The notes under the pieces: generated by a model
Told to the model about the DNA's origin: nothing
The model's input: only the letters and a program-made list of their open reading frames with translations
Database searches by the model: none
Made by a program: the position numbers and the translations under genes
Assembly (NCBI GenBank): GCA_036564245.1
Contig: DATCKU010000054.1
Span: 124,001-188,000 of the forward strand
From: Thermasporomyces sp036564245
GTDB lineage: Bacteria; Actinomycetota; Actinomycetes; Propionibacteriales; Actinopolymorphaceae
Direction of reading: 5' to 3'
DNA length: 64,000 nt
Part shown: piece by piece, positions 52,198-61,109 of the stretch
Layout: each line of letters begins with the position of its first letter
Numbering within the stretch: the first letter of the stretch is position 1

Positions 52198-55100
52198 TCA
52201 GTGGAAGTCGCGCGACATCGTCCGAATGGTGAGCGGCATCCGGGCGAACTTCTCCGCCACGACGTTGGTGACGCCCTGGGCGCGTTCCAGCCGCCCCTTG
52301 ACGAAGAGCGCGGGTGAGTCACGGACGATCCGGCGATAGCGGTCCCATACCCATTGCGGGCAGATGACGTTGATCATCCCGGTCTCGTCCTCCAGGTTGA
52401 GGAACGTCACGCCTCCCGCGGTCGCCGGACGCTGTCGGTGGGTGACCACGCCCCCGACGAGGATTGGTCGGTTGTTGGCGTACGTACGAAGGCGTTCGGC
52501 CGGGACGACACCCATGGCGTCGAGCTTGTCGCGCACATGGCGAGTCGGGTAGTCGTCGGGCGAGATGCCGATCGCCCAGAGGTCGGCCATCACCCGCTCG
52601 GCGGGGTTCATGTCGGGCAGCAGCGGGACCTGCTCGTGGCGAAGTGCGGCAGGCTTCTGCGAGATTGGTTGCGCTGTGTCGGCTGGCGTCTTGCGACCCG
52701 ACGACCCCCCGGTGCTTGGCTGGGCGGCTGAGGCCTGCTCGGTGGCCGAGGGATGCTCGCGCCTTTCGGCCCGCTCCGCGTCGGCTTGGACGGCACTCAG
52801 GTGGTCAGGGCGTTCGTGCGCCGCGCTGCCGGCGATCCACAACGCCTCCCGCCGGGTGAGCCCGAAGCAGTCGAATGCCCCCGCCGTTGCCAAGGCCTCC
52901 ATCTGGGCGGCCGTCAGCCCAACGCGTCTTGCCAGATCGGCCTGGTCGACATAACGGCCGTTGGCGTTCCGCTCAGCCACGATGCGCTTGGCGAGGTTCT
53001 CACCAATCGTGCGTACGCCAGCCAGCCCGAGGCGCACGGCGAACCGACCGTCCCGGCGGTGTCGGGCGTCGTCGGCAGGCGCATCGGGATCGAACGGTCC
53101 GACCGGTGGCTGGGTCTGCGAGAGGCAGGCCGGATCGCCGGTGACCATCGGCTGGGAGTCGCCCGTCGGGCCGTCGAGCGGCTCCAGGATCGGGTGCGCG
53201 TCTGACAGGTGCAGATCTGGATGACGTACTTCGACGCCGTGCCGTCGCGCGTCGGCGACAAGGCTCTGCGGGGAGTAGAAGCCCATCGGCTGGGCACGTA
53301 ACAGCGCGGCCAGGAAAACCGCCGGATAGTGCAGCTTGAACCACGCGCTCGAATACACCAGCAAGGCGAAACTGATCGAATGGCTTTCAGCGAAGCCGAA
53401 GTTCGCGAACGCCTCGATCTTCTCGTAGATCATGTCAGCCGTCTCACCGACGATGCCGCGTTCCCGCATCCCGTCGTACAGCTTCTGCTTCAGCGACGAG
53501 ATCTTCTCCAACCCACGCTTGGATCCCATCGCACGCCGCAACAGGTCGGCGTCGTCGCCGGTGCAGCCGCCGACCTCCATGGCGATCTGCATCAGCTGTT
53601 CCTGGAAGAGCGGGACGCCGAGCGTGCGTTCCAGCACGGGTTCGAGGGAAGGATGCGGCGGATCGGGTGGCTCCTCACCGAGCTTGCGTCTGATGTACGG
53701 ATGGACCGCGCCGCCCTGGATCGGTCCCGGCCGGATCAGGGCGATCTCGATGACCAGGTCGTAGAACCTTCGGGGTCGAAGCCTGGGCAGGGTCGCCATC
53801 TGCGCGCGGCTTTCCACCTGGAAGACGCCGACCGAGTCCGCCCGGCACAGCATGTCGTAGACCGCCGGCTCTTCCTTGGGGATCGTCGCAAGCTCCCAGT
53901 CTTCGCCGAGGTACTCGCGGATGCCGTCCATCGTGTACTGCAACACGGCAAGCATGCCGAGCCCGAGCAGGTCGAACTTGACCAGTCCCATCCAGGCGCA
54001 GTCGTCCTTGTCCCATTGCAGGACCGTGCGACCTGGCATGCGACCGTGCTCGATCGGGCACACTTCGCCGACCGGCCGCTCGGTGAGCACCATTCCGCCG
54101 GAATGGATGCCCAAATGGCGCGGGAACCGCAACAGAGGCTCGGCAAGCTCCAACACCGCAGGAGGAACGTCGGTGTCGACGGTGACGACACCGCCCCAGG
54201 CGTCCATCTGCTTCGACCAGGCGTCTTGCTGCCCTGGGCTGTAGCCGAGCGCCTTTGCCATGTCGCGCACCGCCATCTTCGGTCGGTACGTGATGACGTT
54301 GGCGACCTGAGCGGCATTGTGCCGGCCGTACTTCTCGTAGACGTACTGGATGACTTCCTCGCGCCGGTCGGAATCGAAGTCGACGTCGATGTCAGGCTCT
54401 TCGTCACGTGTGGCCGAGAGGAACCGCTCGAACGGCAGGTTGTAGTAGACGGCGTCGACGGCGGTGATTCCCAGCACGTAGCAGACCGCGGAGTTCGCTG
54501 CGGATCCCCTTCCCTGGCAGAGGATGCCGTTCTTTCGGGCGTACTCGACGATGTCGTGCACGATGAGGAAGTAGCCAGGGAAGTCCTTCTCCTCGATGAC
54601 CTTGAGTTCCTTTTCGATCCGCGCGTACGCCTCCTCGCGTGCCTTGCCGACATAGGTGCCGTACTTCTCCTCGGCACCCCGATAGACCAGGTCGCGGAGG
54701 TGCTCCATGGGGGTCTTCCCCTCGGGCACGTTCTGCTTGGGCAGCCTCGGCTTCGCGCGGCGCAGTGGGAATGCCAGATCGGCCGCGTACTCCACCGTGC
54801 GCGCCACCGCACCTGGGAAGCGAGCGAATCGCGCGGCCATCTCCGCGCCGGAGCGCAGGAACGCGGTGCCAGCGGCGGGGAGCCAGCCGTCGATCTCGTC
54901 GAGGCTGCGCCGGGCGCGTACGGCGGCGAGCGCAGCCGCGAGACGGCTCCGGTCTGGGGTGGCGTAGTGGACGTTGTTGGTGGCGACGGTGGGGAGCCGA
55001 AACTTCCGGGCCAGTGCGGCGAGCGCCTCGTTGCGGGTGCTGTCGAGCGGGTAGCCGTGGTCGATGAGCTCGACGGCGACGTTGTCTCGGCCGAACAGCG

Positions 55101-55824
55101 CGACCAGCCGGTCGAGCTCGCGTTCCGCGGCCTTCTGCCGCTCCGGGGTGACTCGGCCGTCCCAGGGTCGTCCGTCGCTCTCGCCGGCTGTCTTACCGGT
55201 CAAGGCCTGCGGCACCAGGCCCTTGCGGCACCCGGTGAGGACGAGCCAGTGACCTCCGGCCCGCTCGGCGAGCTCTTCGAGGTCGTAGATCGGTCGACCC
55301 TTCTCGCCGCCCCGCAGCTGCGCCTCGGTGATCGCGCCGGCCAACCGGTGGTAACCCTCCTCCTTGCGGGCGAGCACCACAAGGTGGCTGCCCTCGGGGT
55401 CGGCGATGCCGTTTTGCGGTTGGCTGAGGCCGAGCGAGAGCTCGGCCCCGAAGATGGTCGCGAGGTCGTAGCCACCGAGCTCGGCCGTTTCGGCCATGCG
55501 GACGACCCCATAGAGCCCGTCATGATCGGTGAGCGCGAGGGCCTGCAGACCGAGACGCACCGCCTCCTCCACGAGCTCCTCCGGATGGCTGGCGCCGTCG
55601 AGGAAGCTGAAGTTGGAGTGACAGTGGAGCTCGGCGTAGGGGACGACAGGGGGAGGCGGTCGTTGCGGGCGCTCCTCGGGTGGTGGGTCGTACGGCGGAC
55701 GTACGGAGGACCACGCCGGGCTGTCACCGCCGTCGGCGTCGGGCGGTGGGCCGCCGGGACGTCGGCGCCCGGAGAGCCTGCGCTCCAGCTCCGACCACGG
55801 AACCGGTGGGTTATCCCAGCCCAT
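52198..55824 (-). CDS. dnaE2: Error-prone DNA polymerase DnaE2 (ImuC)
   Basis: A 1208-residue protein with an N-terminal PHP domain (AELHCHSNFSFLDGASHPEELV near residue 64, ALTDHDGLYG near 96) and the polymerase III alpha core: EYARKNGILCQGRGSAANSAVCYVLGIT and the catalytic Asp cluster PDIDVDFDSDRREEVI (about 478-493). FANFGFAESHSISFALLVYSSAWFKLHYPAVFLAALL is typical of the thumb region. The C-terminal OB fold (VGGVVTHRQRPATAGGVTFLNLEDETG) is conserved. Two hydrophilic, low-complexity inserts (about residues 890-920 and 1000-1060) are longer than usual. DnaE2 copies damaged DNA with ImuA'/ImuB in SOS mutagenesis. It is the last gene of the leftward imuA'-imuB-dnaE2 unit. Confidence 0.97.
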   Translation of the reverse strand: MGWDNPPVPWSELERRLSGRRRPGGPPPDADGGDSPAWSSVRPPYDPPPEERPQRPPPPVVPYAELHCHSNFSFLDGASHPEELVEEAVRLGLQALALTDHDGLYGVVRMAETAELGGYDLATIFGAELSLGLSQPQNGIADPEGSHLVVLARKEEGYHRLAGAITEAQLRGGEKGRPIYDLEELAERAGGHWLVLTGCRKGLVPQALTGKTAGESDGRPWDGRVTPERQKAAERELDRLVALFGRDNVAVELIDHGYPLDSTRNEALAALARKFRLPTVATNNVHYATPDRSRLAAALAAVRARRSLDEIDGWLPAAGTAFLRSGAEMAARFARFPGAVARTVEYAADLAFPLRRAKPRLPKQNVPEGKTPMEHLRDLVYRGAEEKYGTYVGKAREEAYARIEKELKVIEEKDFPGYFLIVHDIVEYARKNGILCQGRGSAANSAVCYVLGITAVDAVYYNLPFERFLSATRDEEPDIDVDFDSDRREEVIQYVYEKYGRHNAAQVANVITYRPKMAVRDMAKALGYSPGQQDAWSKQMDAWGGVVTVDTDVPPAVLELAEPLLRFPRHLGIHSGGMVLTERPVGEVCPIEHGRMPGRTVLQWDKDDCAWMGLVKFDLLGLGMLAVLQYTMDGIREYLGEDWELATIPKEEPAVYDMLCRADSVGVFQVESRAQMATLPRLRPRRFYDLVIEIALIRPGPIQGGAVHPYIRRKLGEEPPDPPHPSLEPVLERTLGVPLFQEQLMQIAMEVGGCTGDDADLLRRAMGSKRGLEKISSLKQKLYDGMRERGIVGETADMIYEKIEAFANFGFAESHSISFALLVYSSAWFKLHYPAVFLAALLRAQPMGFYSPQSLVADARRHGVEVRHPDLHLSDAHPILEPLDGPTGDSQPMVTGDPACLSQTQPPVGPFDPDAPADDARHRRDGRFAVRLGLAGVRTIGENLAKRIVAERNANGRYVDQADLARRVGLTAAQMEALATAGAFDCFGLTRREALWIAGSAAHERPDHLSAVQADAERAERREHPSATEQASAAQPSTGGSSGRKTPADTAQPISQKPAALRHEQVPLLPDMNPAERVMADLWAIGISPDDYPTRHVRDKLDAMGVVPAERLRTYANNRPILVGGVVTHRQRPATAGGVTFLNLEDETGMINVICPQWVWDRYRRIVRDSPALFVKGRLERAQGVTNVVAEKFARMPLTIRTMSRDFH

Positions 55825-56065
55825 CAGCGCGTCCCCGGCCTACCAGCGCACGACCAGGCATGGCGAGTCGGTGCGAGCACCGGATCGTTTGGTCAACCGC
55901 CACGATCCCGACGTCCTGTCCATGGCACGTGCTGACGCCTGCCGAGGCGACCCGGCACCTGCCACGCATGGCCACGTCCCGCGGCGGCACGCTCGTGGCG
56001 ACAGGAATCGACAGGCCGAAGCGGGGCCAGAGCGCGCGCCTCGCACCAGGTGGAAGCTCAGTCAT
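55811..56065 (-). CDS. Possible 84-residue ORF between imuB and dnaE2
   Basis: ATG 56065 overlaps the imuB stop by 8 bp, and the frame ends 14 bp inside dnaE2 at 55811, so it fills the gap exactly. The product starts MTELPPGARRALWPRFGLSIPV and continues with Cys and Arg residues. It has no recognised family or membrane segment. Third-position GC is about 74 percent, below my impression of neighbouring genes, so it may be a chance frame. The coupled layout is the only positive evidence. Confidence 0.35.
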   Translation of the reverse strand: MTELPPGARRALWPRFGLSIPVATSVPPRDVAMRGRCRVASAGVSTCHGQDVGIVAVDQTIRCSHRLAMPGRALVGRGRADGLG

Positions 56066-57902
56066 AGCAGGCCTCGATCCACCAGCTGCCGTTCCCAAAC
56101 CCGGACTGGTTGGGCGACTCGTAGCGGAGTACAAATGCGCGGCCATCGGCACACGCCACCTGGAACCGGGCACATCGAGGGCGGGATCGGAACGCGTGGA
56201 CAGGCCTGTGCGCTGAGCTCTGCTCCGGACCTTGCCCAGGCCTCTGCGAAGACCCAGGCTCTTGCCTCGAGCTGTGTCCAGGCTCGTGCGCTGATCCCTG
56301 CCGAGAGCCGAAGTCCCCAGCCGAGGAGCTCACGCCCGCAAGCTCATGCTCTCTCCCTGGTGGCACCGGCCCCGGCTCCCACCAGCGTTCGTCGACCGGC
56401 CACGGCCCGGCCCATCCCACGATCTCGGTGCGCTGAGTGGTCTGAGTAGGACGAGCACCGATCGCCGTGCGTCCGACAACGTGATCGGCTGAGTTGCCAG
56501 CCGTCGCATCACCGGCGCCGCCACCCCACACGAGGACGCGGCACTCCTCCGACACAATGCCGCGTTCGCTGACCTCGACCTGATAACCAGAAGCGCCGAG
56601 CACCTGCACCGGCTCGGGAACCGCCAGGACCGTGGTCGGGGCAGGAGGCGGGAGATGCCCCGGCCACGGTTGCCTGGTTGGGCGGGCTGGCGTGAGTTCA
56701 TCGCCCCACGGCACGAACGTCATGCGTTCAGCTGGTGCCCGCCCACCTGACAAAACGACGCTCGTCACCGCTTCGTGCCCGATCAGGCTCTGAATTCTCG
56801 TGAAGGTGCGGTGGATGCGTTCGTCCGGCGCTTGATCTCCCCAAAGTCCGTCCTGATAGGTGCCAGTTGGCGCGACTTCGTCGGGAACCAGGCGGATGCG
56901 GACGACGCCCGACGTCAGATGTCGCCCGCCCTCGGGCGTAGCCGGCGCGTTGCTGCCCTGCAGCTGCCAGCGGACCCGGTCGACCACATCGGCTGCGCTG
57001 AACCATCGCGGATGCCGCCATTGCCGACTGCGTGGCGCATCGCGCTCGGTTTCGACCTCGACTCGCAGACACGTGCACACCAGCTCGCGTTCGGCGAGTC
57101 CAGCGACCATCTGCTCTGCGGTGTCTTTGATCGCGAACGCCACCTGGTCGACTCGCTCGACGGGCGGCTCGAAAGCGATCTCCTTTGCGAGCTCTGGTGG
57201 TGGACGGCGTGACGCCAGGGGGCGAGAGTCCCGGCCAGATGCCAGCCGGTGTGCGGTGAGGCCGTCGGTGCCGAAGCGGGCCAGCACCTGTCGGGCCGGA
57301 AGCGCAGCGAACGCACCCAATGTACGAATCCCGAGCCGGCGGAGCAGGTCGACCAGCTCGGGCCGGTCGATCGCGTCGATCGGCAACGGTGCGAGGCAGT
57401 TGGCCGACTCGCCGGGTGGGAACGCGAGCTCCGACAGGCCGCGTTGCTCGGCCAGTCGGGCCGCCTGCTCGGCTGCGAACGGTCCGTCCGCGATCCCGAT
57501 GATGGCGGTGAAGCCGGCCTCGGCGAGATGGGTGCGCAGGATCTCACCGAACCGGTCGCCGTAGTAACGACTCGGCCCTTTCGCGGCCAACGCGCAACGA
57601 CCCGGCCGGATGATCTCCACCCCGGGAGCCAGGGACTCGATCGCGGTGACGACAGGCTCGAACTCCCGCGCGTCGACGGCGGGGTCGTACGTCATGGTGA
57701 CGAGCTCTGGGCAGCGTGCCTGTGCTTCGCGCACCCGGAGTCCGCGGCGCACGCCGTGTTGCCGAGCAGCGTGCGAGCAGGCGAAGACCCGGCCGCGGTC
57801 GACGACTGCCAGAGCGGTCTCGGGCGAATGCCCGGCATCCCGTGCAGCCGCGATGACCGGCCAGTCGGGAACCCACACGACGATCGTGCGTACGGCGTTC
57901 AT
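56058..57902 (-). CDS. imuB: DNA polymerase Y-family accessory protein ImuB
   Basis: The 614-residue protein starts VRTIVVWVPDWPVIAAARDAG, a Y-polymerase-like fold in which the catalytic DMDAFF-type acidic motif is replaced by VVWVPDW. ImuB therefore does not polymerise but links ImuA' and DnaE2 to the beta clamp. Other parts are ALAVVDRGRVFACSHAARQHGVRRGL, GVEIIRPGRCALAAKG, LRRLGIRTLGAFAALPARQVLARFG and a conserved C-terminal ADGRAFVLRYE...WWIEACYD end. A low-complexity insert rich in Gly, Pro, Gln, Ser and His (about residues 525-575) is encoded by imperfect DNA repeats. It starts within the imuA' stop (ATGA overlap). Confidence 0.94.
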   Translation of the reverse strand: MNAVRTIVVWVPDWPVIAAARDAGHSPETALAVVDRGRVFACSHAARQHGVRRGLRVREAQARCPELVTMTYDPAVDAREFEPVVTAIESLAPGVEIIRPGRCALAAKGPSRYYGDRFGEILRTHLAEAGFTAIIGIADGPFAAEQAARLAEQRGLSELAFPPGESANCLAPLPIDAIDRPELVDLLRRLGIRTLGAFAALPARQVLARFGTDGLTAHRLASGRDSRPLASRRPPPELAKEIAFEPPVERVDQVAFAIKDTAEQMVAGLAERELVCTCLRVEVETERDAPRSRQWRHPRWFSAADVVDRVRWQLQGSNAPATPEGGRHLTSGVVRIRLVPDEVAPTGTYQDGLWGDQAPDERIHRTFTRIQSLIGHEAVTSVVLSGGRAPAERMTFVPWGDELTPARPTRQPWPGHLPPPAPTTVLAVPEPVQVLGASGYQVEVSERGIVSEECRVLVWGGGAGDATAGNSADHVVGRTAIGARPTQTTQRTEIVGWAGPWPVDERWWEPGPVPPGREHELAGVSSSAGDFGSRQGSAHEPGHSSRQEPGSSQRPGQGPEQSSAHRPVHAFRSRPRCARFQVACADGRAFVLRYESPNQSGFGNGSWWIEACYD

Positions 57903-58765
57903 CCTGCTCGCTCCCAGCGGTGGGCCGAGAGATCGACGAGTGGACGTCGTCGCGGATGGATGACCTCGGGACCGACACCCACGGTCTCGACGTGTTCGTC
58001 GACCGACTCCGAACCGGCATCGACAGGCGTGATGGAGCCGTCAGGTCCGGGCAGCCACAGCCGAGTCGTCCGACGGACCCCGTCCGTGGCGCGTCCGGTC
58101 GCCTCGACGGTCACCTGACGAGCGGTCAGGTGACCGTGTCCGTCGCCGAGACCATGCCAGGTGCTGGACGTGACCTCCAGCCGCAGCTCGCATCCGGGCC
58201 AGTCGGTTCCGTGGACCAGCAGGATCGACCCCCGTTCACGCATCCGGGCGGCCAACCGTGCGATCTCGGTGTCGGTCGGGCGGGTCGGCGGGCGTACGAC
58301 AACCAGGTCGAGAACGTCGATCAACGTCGCGGAGACGGTGAGCCAGTGTCGGCCCGGTGTCGGCACCAGAACGACCCGACTGAGGTCGACACCCAACTCG
58401 CTTGCGGCCTCGGCTCCGAACCCGGGCATGCCGACCACACCGCACCAGGTGCCGGACCGGGACACCTCAGCCATGAGGGCGAAGGTCAGCGCGGTCGAAC
58501 CAGTTGTGCCCCGGATCGCATAGCTCGCCCCTTTTCGTAGCCCTTTGTCGGGAAACAGGTCGGTGAAGGCCGACGCGACGGGGAGCGTCGGTGCCGGGCG
58601 GCCCATCGCGGTCGCGGTCCGCGGGTGAGCCGCGAGCTTCGCACGCAGCTCCTCCACCACCGCGGCCTGCCGCGCCCGCGAGAGTGTCGTGACCCGCCCG
58701 CCCTCGCGGGCTGTGCCGTGCACGCCTGCCCTCGGTCGGCCTTCTGAAGTGGCGATTCCGGGCAT
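57899..58765 (-). CDS. imuA: ImuA' (RecA-like SOS mutasome protein)
   Basis: A 288-residue protein from ATG 58765, the first Met after the SOS box. Residues 30-60 read LSRARQAAVVEELRAKLA, followed by FPDKGLRKGASYAIRGTTGSTALTFALMAEVSRSGTWCGVVGMPGFGAEAASELGVDLSRVVLV, a RecA-like core in which the P-loop is degenerate. WVDVLDLVVVRPP-like segments and a Pro/Gly-rich C-terminus follow. ImuA' supports ImuB and DnaE2. It is the first gene of the unit and is preceded by a perfect LexA site about 100 bp upstream. A GTG downstream (VHGTAREGG) is an alternative start. Confidence 0.85.
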   Translation of the reverse strand: MPGIATSEGRPRAGVHGTAREGGRVTTLSRARQAAVVEELRAKLAAHPRTATAMGRPAPTLPVASAFTDLFPDKGLRKGASYAIRGTTGSTALTFALMAEVSRSGTWCGVVGMPGFGAEAASELGVDLSRVVLVPTPGRHWLTVSATLIDVLDLVVVRPPTRPTDTEIARLAARMRERGSILLVHGTDWPGCELRLEVTSSTWHGLGDGHGHLTARQVTVEATGRATDGVRRTTRLWLPGPDGSITPVDAGSESVDEHVETVGVGPEVIHPRRRPLVDLSAHRWERAG

Positions 58766-58862
58766 CACGACCAACTGACGCGGCGCTGTGTCGGACGTCG
58801 TTCGTACGATGTCCAGGCCGCGTGAGACGGGTTGCCGCGAGGAACCGACCACCCTTCCATGG

Positions 58863-58878
58863 TCGAACGTACGTTCGA
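58863..58878. promoter_or_regulatory. SOS box (LexA site), perfect palindrome
   Basis: TCGAACGTACGTTCGA is a perfect 16-bp palindrome fitting the actinobacterial/Gram-positive LexA consensus TCGAACnnnnGTTCGA. It lies about 100 bp upstream of imuA' and about 130 bp upstream of larB on the other side. Confidence 0.95.
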
Positions 58879-59007
58879 TGTTGTCAAGTTTCGGCCACCC
58901 CGCAAGACTGTGAGACAAGACCATGAGAGGTGCACCATGGTCGGCGCGGCTGCAGCTCCCATGACCTCGCGGTGCAGGGGTTGTGCGCGGGGATTTAAGG
59001 TCGAGGA

Positions 59008-59808
59008 ATGACCTCGGGCGATGTCGTCCCCAGTGGATCGTCGGCCAATGCTCGTCCCCGACCGGACCGCGACGGCCAAGGAGCCGGCGCTGATCCGGGA
59101 TACATCGACCTCGGTTATGCCCGGCTCGACACCGACCGGCTGGCCCGCACCGGTGACCCCGAAGTCGTCTACGGCGCCGGCAAGTCGCCGAGCCAGGTCG
59201 TCGAGCTGCTTCAGACCCTGCGGGAGTCGCACCCGACCCGGCCGATCCTCGCGACCCGACTCGACGCCACGGCGATCGCAGCCGTCCGCGAGGCCTTCCC
59301 CGAGACCGATCTTCGGATCGACCACGACGCCCGGGCAGCCTCGATCGGTCCATTGGCTCCGGCGGTCGGTGTGGTGTGCGTCGTCGCAGCCGGTACGTCC
59401 GACGAAAGCGTGGCGGCCGAGGCCGCCTTCACCGCTCGGCAGTTCGGGGCCGGCGTGGAACGCATCAACGACGTGGGAGTCGCCGGCGTCCATCGGCTGC
59501 TTGCCGTCAAGGGACGGCTCGACGCCGCCGACTGCCTGATCGTGGTCGCCGGTATGGAGGGTGCGTTGCCGTCGGTCGTCGGCGGTCTCACCGGTGTGCC
59601 GCTCGTCGCGGTGCCGACGAGTGTGGGATACGGCGCGTCGTTCGGCGGTCTCGCCGCGCTCCTCGCCATGCTGAACTCCTGTGCGCCGGGCGTCGTCGTG
59701 ACCAACATCGACAACGGCTTCGGTGCGGGTGTGTTCGCCGCACGCGTCGCGCGTCGAGCCCATCGCCCAGATGCCGCGGCCTCCGACGGTTCGTCAGGTG
59801 AGCGATGA
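59008..59808 (+). CDS. larB: Nickel-pincer cofactor biosynthesis protein LarB
   Basis: A 266-residue protein with a PurE-like core. VVYGAGKSPSQVVELL (about residues 54-69), VVCVVAAGTSDESVAAEAAFTARQFGAGVERINDVGVAGVHRLL (about 122-165), LIVVAGMEGALPSVVGGLTGVPLVAVPTSVGYGA and NSCAPGVVVTNIDNGFGAG (about 223-242) are family hallmarks; Cys225 corresponds to the cysteine that binds the nicotinate substrate in known LarB. It carboxylates nicotinate adenine dinucleotide and cleaves the phosphoanhydride. The stop overlaps the larC start by 4 bp. It is divergent from imuA', and larE and larA are not in the window. Confidence 0.95.
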   Translation: MTSGDVVPSGSSANARPRPDRDGQGAGADPGYIDLGYARLDTDRLARTGDPEVVYGAGKSPSQVVELLQTLRESHPTRPILATRLDATAIAAVREAFPETDLRIDHDARAASIGPLAPAVGVVCVVAAGTSDESVAAEAAFTARQFGAGVERINDVGVAGVHRLLAVKGRLDAADCLIVVAGMEGALPSVVGGLTGVPLVAVPTSVGYGASFGGLAALLAMLNSCAPGVVVTNIDNGFGAGVFAARVARRAHRPDAAASDGSSGER

Positions 59809-61067
59809 CCGGGCGGATCGCGTGGATCGACTGCGGCTCGGGCGCGAGCGGCGACATGCTCCTGGGTGCGCTCGTCGCGGCTGGCGTACCTCTCGAGGTC
59901 ATGGCATCCGCCGTGGCCGCGGTCGCCCCGGAGGACGTCAGGCTCGCCGCCCACCAGGTCACCCGGAACGGTCTTGCGGCGACGCAGGTCACGGTCACCG
60001 GCACCGACTCGACCCATCACCGCACCTGGTCCGACGTCCGGTCGCTGCTGGAAGCCGCACCCTTGGAGCCGGCGGTGCGTGCGTCGGCCCTGGAGACCTT
60101 CCGGCGGTTGGCCGAGGCCGAAGCCAAGGTGCACGGAACCTCGCCCGATGCCATCCACTTCCACGAGGTCGGAGCGCTCGACGCCATCGCCGACGTGGTC
60201 GGTGTGTGCGCAGGATTCGTCCACCTTGGCCTCGACCGGGTGTACGCCTCCCCGGTCGCGGTCGGGTCGGGTTTCGTCCGCGCTGCGCACGGCCGGCTTC
60301 CGGTGCCGGTTCCGGCGGTCGTCGAGCTGCTGGCCAGCGCGGGCGCTCCGTCGTACGGCGGTGAGACGCCGGCGAGCCAGGAGAACGTAACCCTCGGCGA
60401 GCTCTGCACGCCGACCGGTGCCGCGCTGCTCGTCACCCACGTGTCGAGCTGGGGTAGCCAACCGGCGATGCGAGTGGAGACCCAAGGGTGCGGTGCCGGC
60501 AGCCGCGACATCCCTGGTCGACCCAACGTCATCCGGCTCCTGGTAGGGAATCCGGCAGCCGAATCCCGAGGGGACCGGATGGACGGTCTGCCCACCACGA
60601 CGCAGGTGGTGGTGGAGACCAACGTCGACGACCTCGACCCGCGGATCTGGCCGGACGTCCTGCGGCGGCTTCTCGAGGCCGGTGCCGTGGACGCGTGGTT
60701 GACCCCGATCCTTGCGAAGAAGGGACGGCCCGCCCACGTGCTCGGTGTGCTGGTCGACCCGGACCGGGTGCAGGCGGTCTGTCGCGTGATCTTCCGCGAG
60801 ACCTCGGCCATCGGTGTGCGTTGTCATGACGTACGAAAGCACCCGCTCGACCGCGAGATGCGTGACGTCACGCTCACCGGTGGATCCGTACGGGTCAAGG
60901 TGGCGTCGTACGCCGGGACCATCGTCAACGCGCAACCGGAGTACGACGACGTGCTCGCCCTGGCCGCGGCGACTGGCCGGCCGATAAAGGACGTCCTCGC
61001 CGAGGCGATTGCGGCCGTTCGGAATCATCTCGAACCAAACGAGTCGTTCGTACGTGAGAACGGCTGA
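59805..61067 (+). CDS. larC: Nickel insertase LarC, single uninterrupted frame
   Basis: The 420-residue protein starts MTGRIAWIDCGSGASGDMLLGAL, the conserved N-terminus, and continues with IHFHEVGALDAIADVVG (about residues 117-133), SPVAVGSGFVRAAHGRLPVPVPAVVELL, GELCTPTGAALL, and the C-terminal part LETNVDD-like VVVETNVDDLDPRIWPDVL (about 266-284). LarC inserts Ni into the pincer cofactor in a CTP-dependent step. In some bacteria the gene needs a programmed frameshift (LarC1/LarC2), but here both parts are in one frame. It overlaps larB by ATGA. Confidence 0.95.
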   Translation: MTGRIAWIDCGSGASGDMLLGALVAAGVPLEVMASAVAAVAPEDVRLAAHQVTRNGLAATQVTVTGTDSTHHRTWSDVRSLLEAAPLEPAVRASALETFRRLAEAEAKVHGTSPDAIHFHEVGALDAIADVVGVCAGFVHLGLDRVYASPVAVGSGFVRAAHGRLPVPVPAVVELLASAGAPSYGGETPASQENVTLGELCTPTGAALLVTHVSSWGSQPAMRVETQGCGAGSRDIPGRPNVIRLLVGNPAAESRGDRMDGLPTTTQVVVETNVDDLDPRIWPDVLRRLLEAGAVDAWLTPILAKKGRPAHVLGVLVDPDRVQAVCRVIFRETSAIGVRCHDVRKHPLDREMRDVTLTGGSVRVKVASYAGTIVNAQPEYDDVLALAAATGRPIKDVLAEAIAAVRNHLEPNESFVRENG

Positions 61068-61109
61068 CTCGCGAGCGTCGCGAGCGCGCTGACGATGCGA
61101 GGAGGGGCG

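Noticed and set aside
52198..55935. Very long open frames opposite dnaE2 and similar ones opposite eccC, the VirB6-like gene and larB-larC
   Set aside because: High third-position GC produces stop-poor complementary frames. Their translations are Arg/His/Asp-rich without family motifs, while the genes on the other strand have clear domains.
59805..61067. Programmed frameshift in larC
   Set aside because: The whole LarC sequence, including the C-terminal part, is in one frame.
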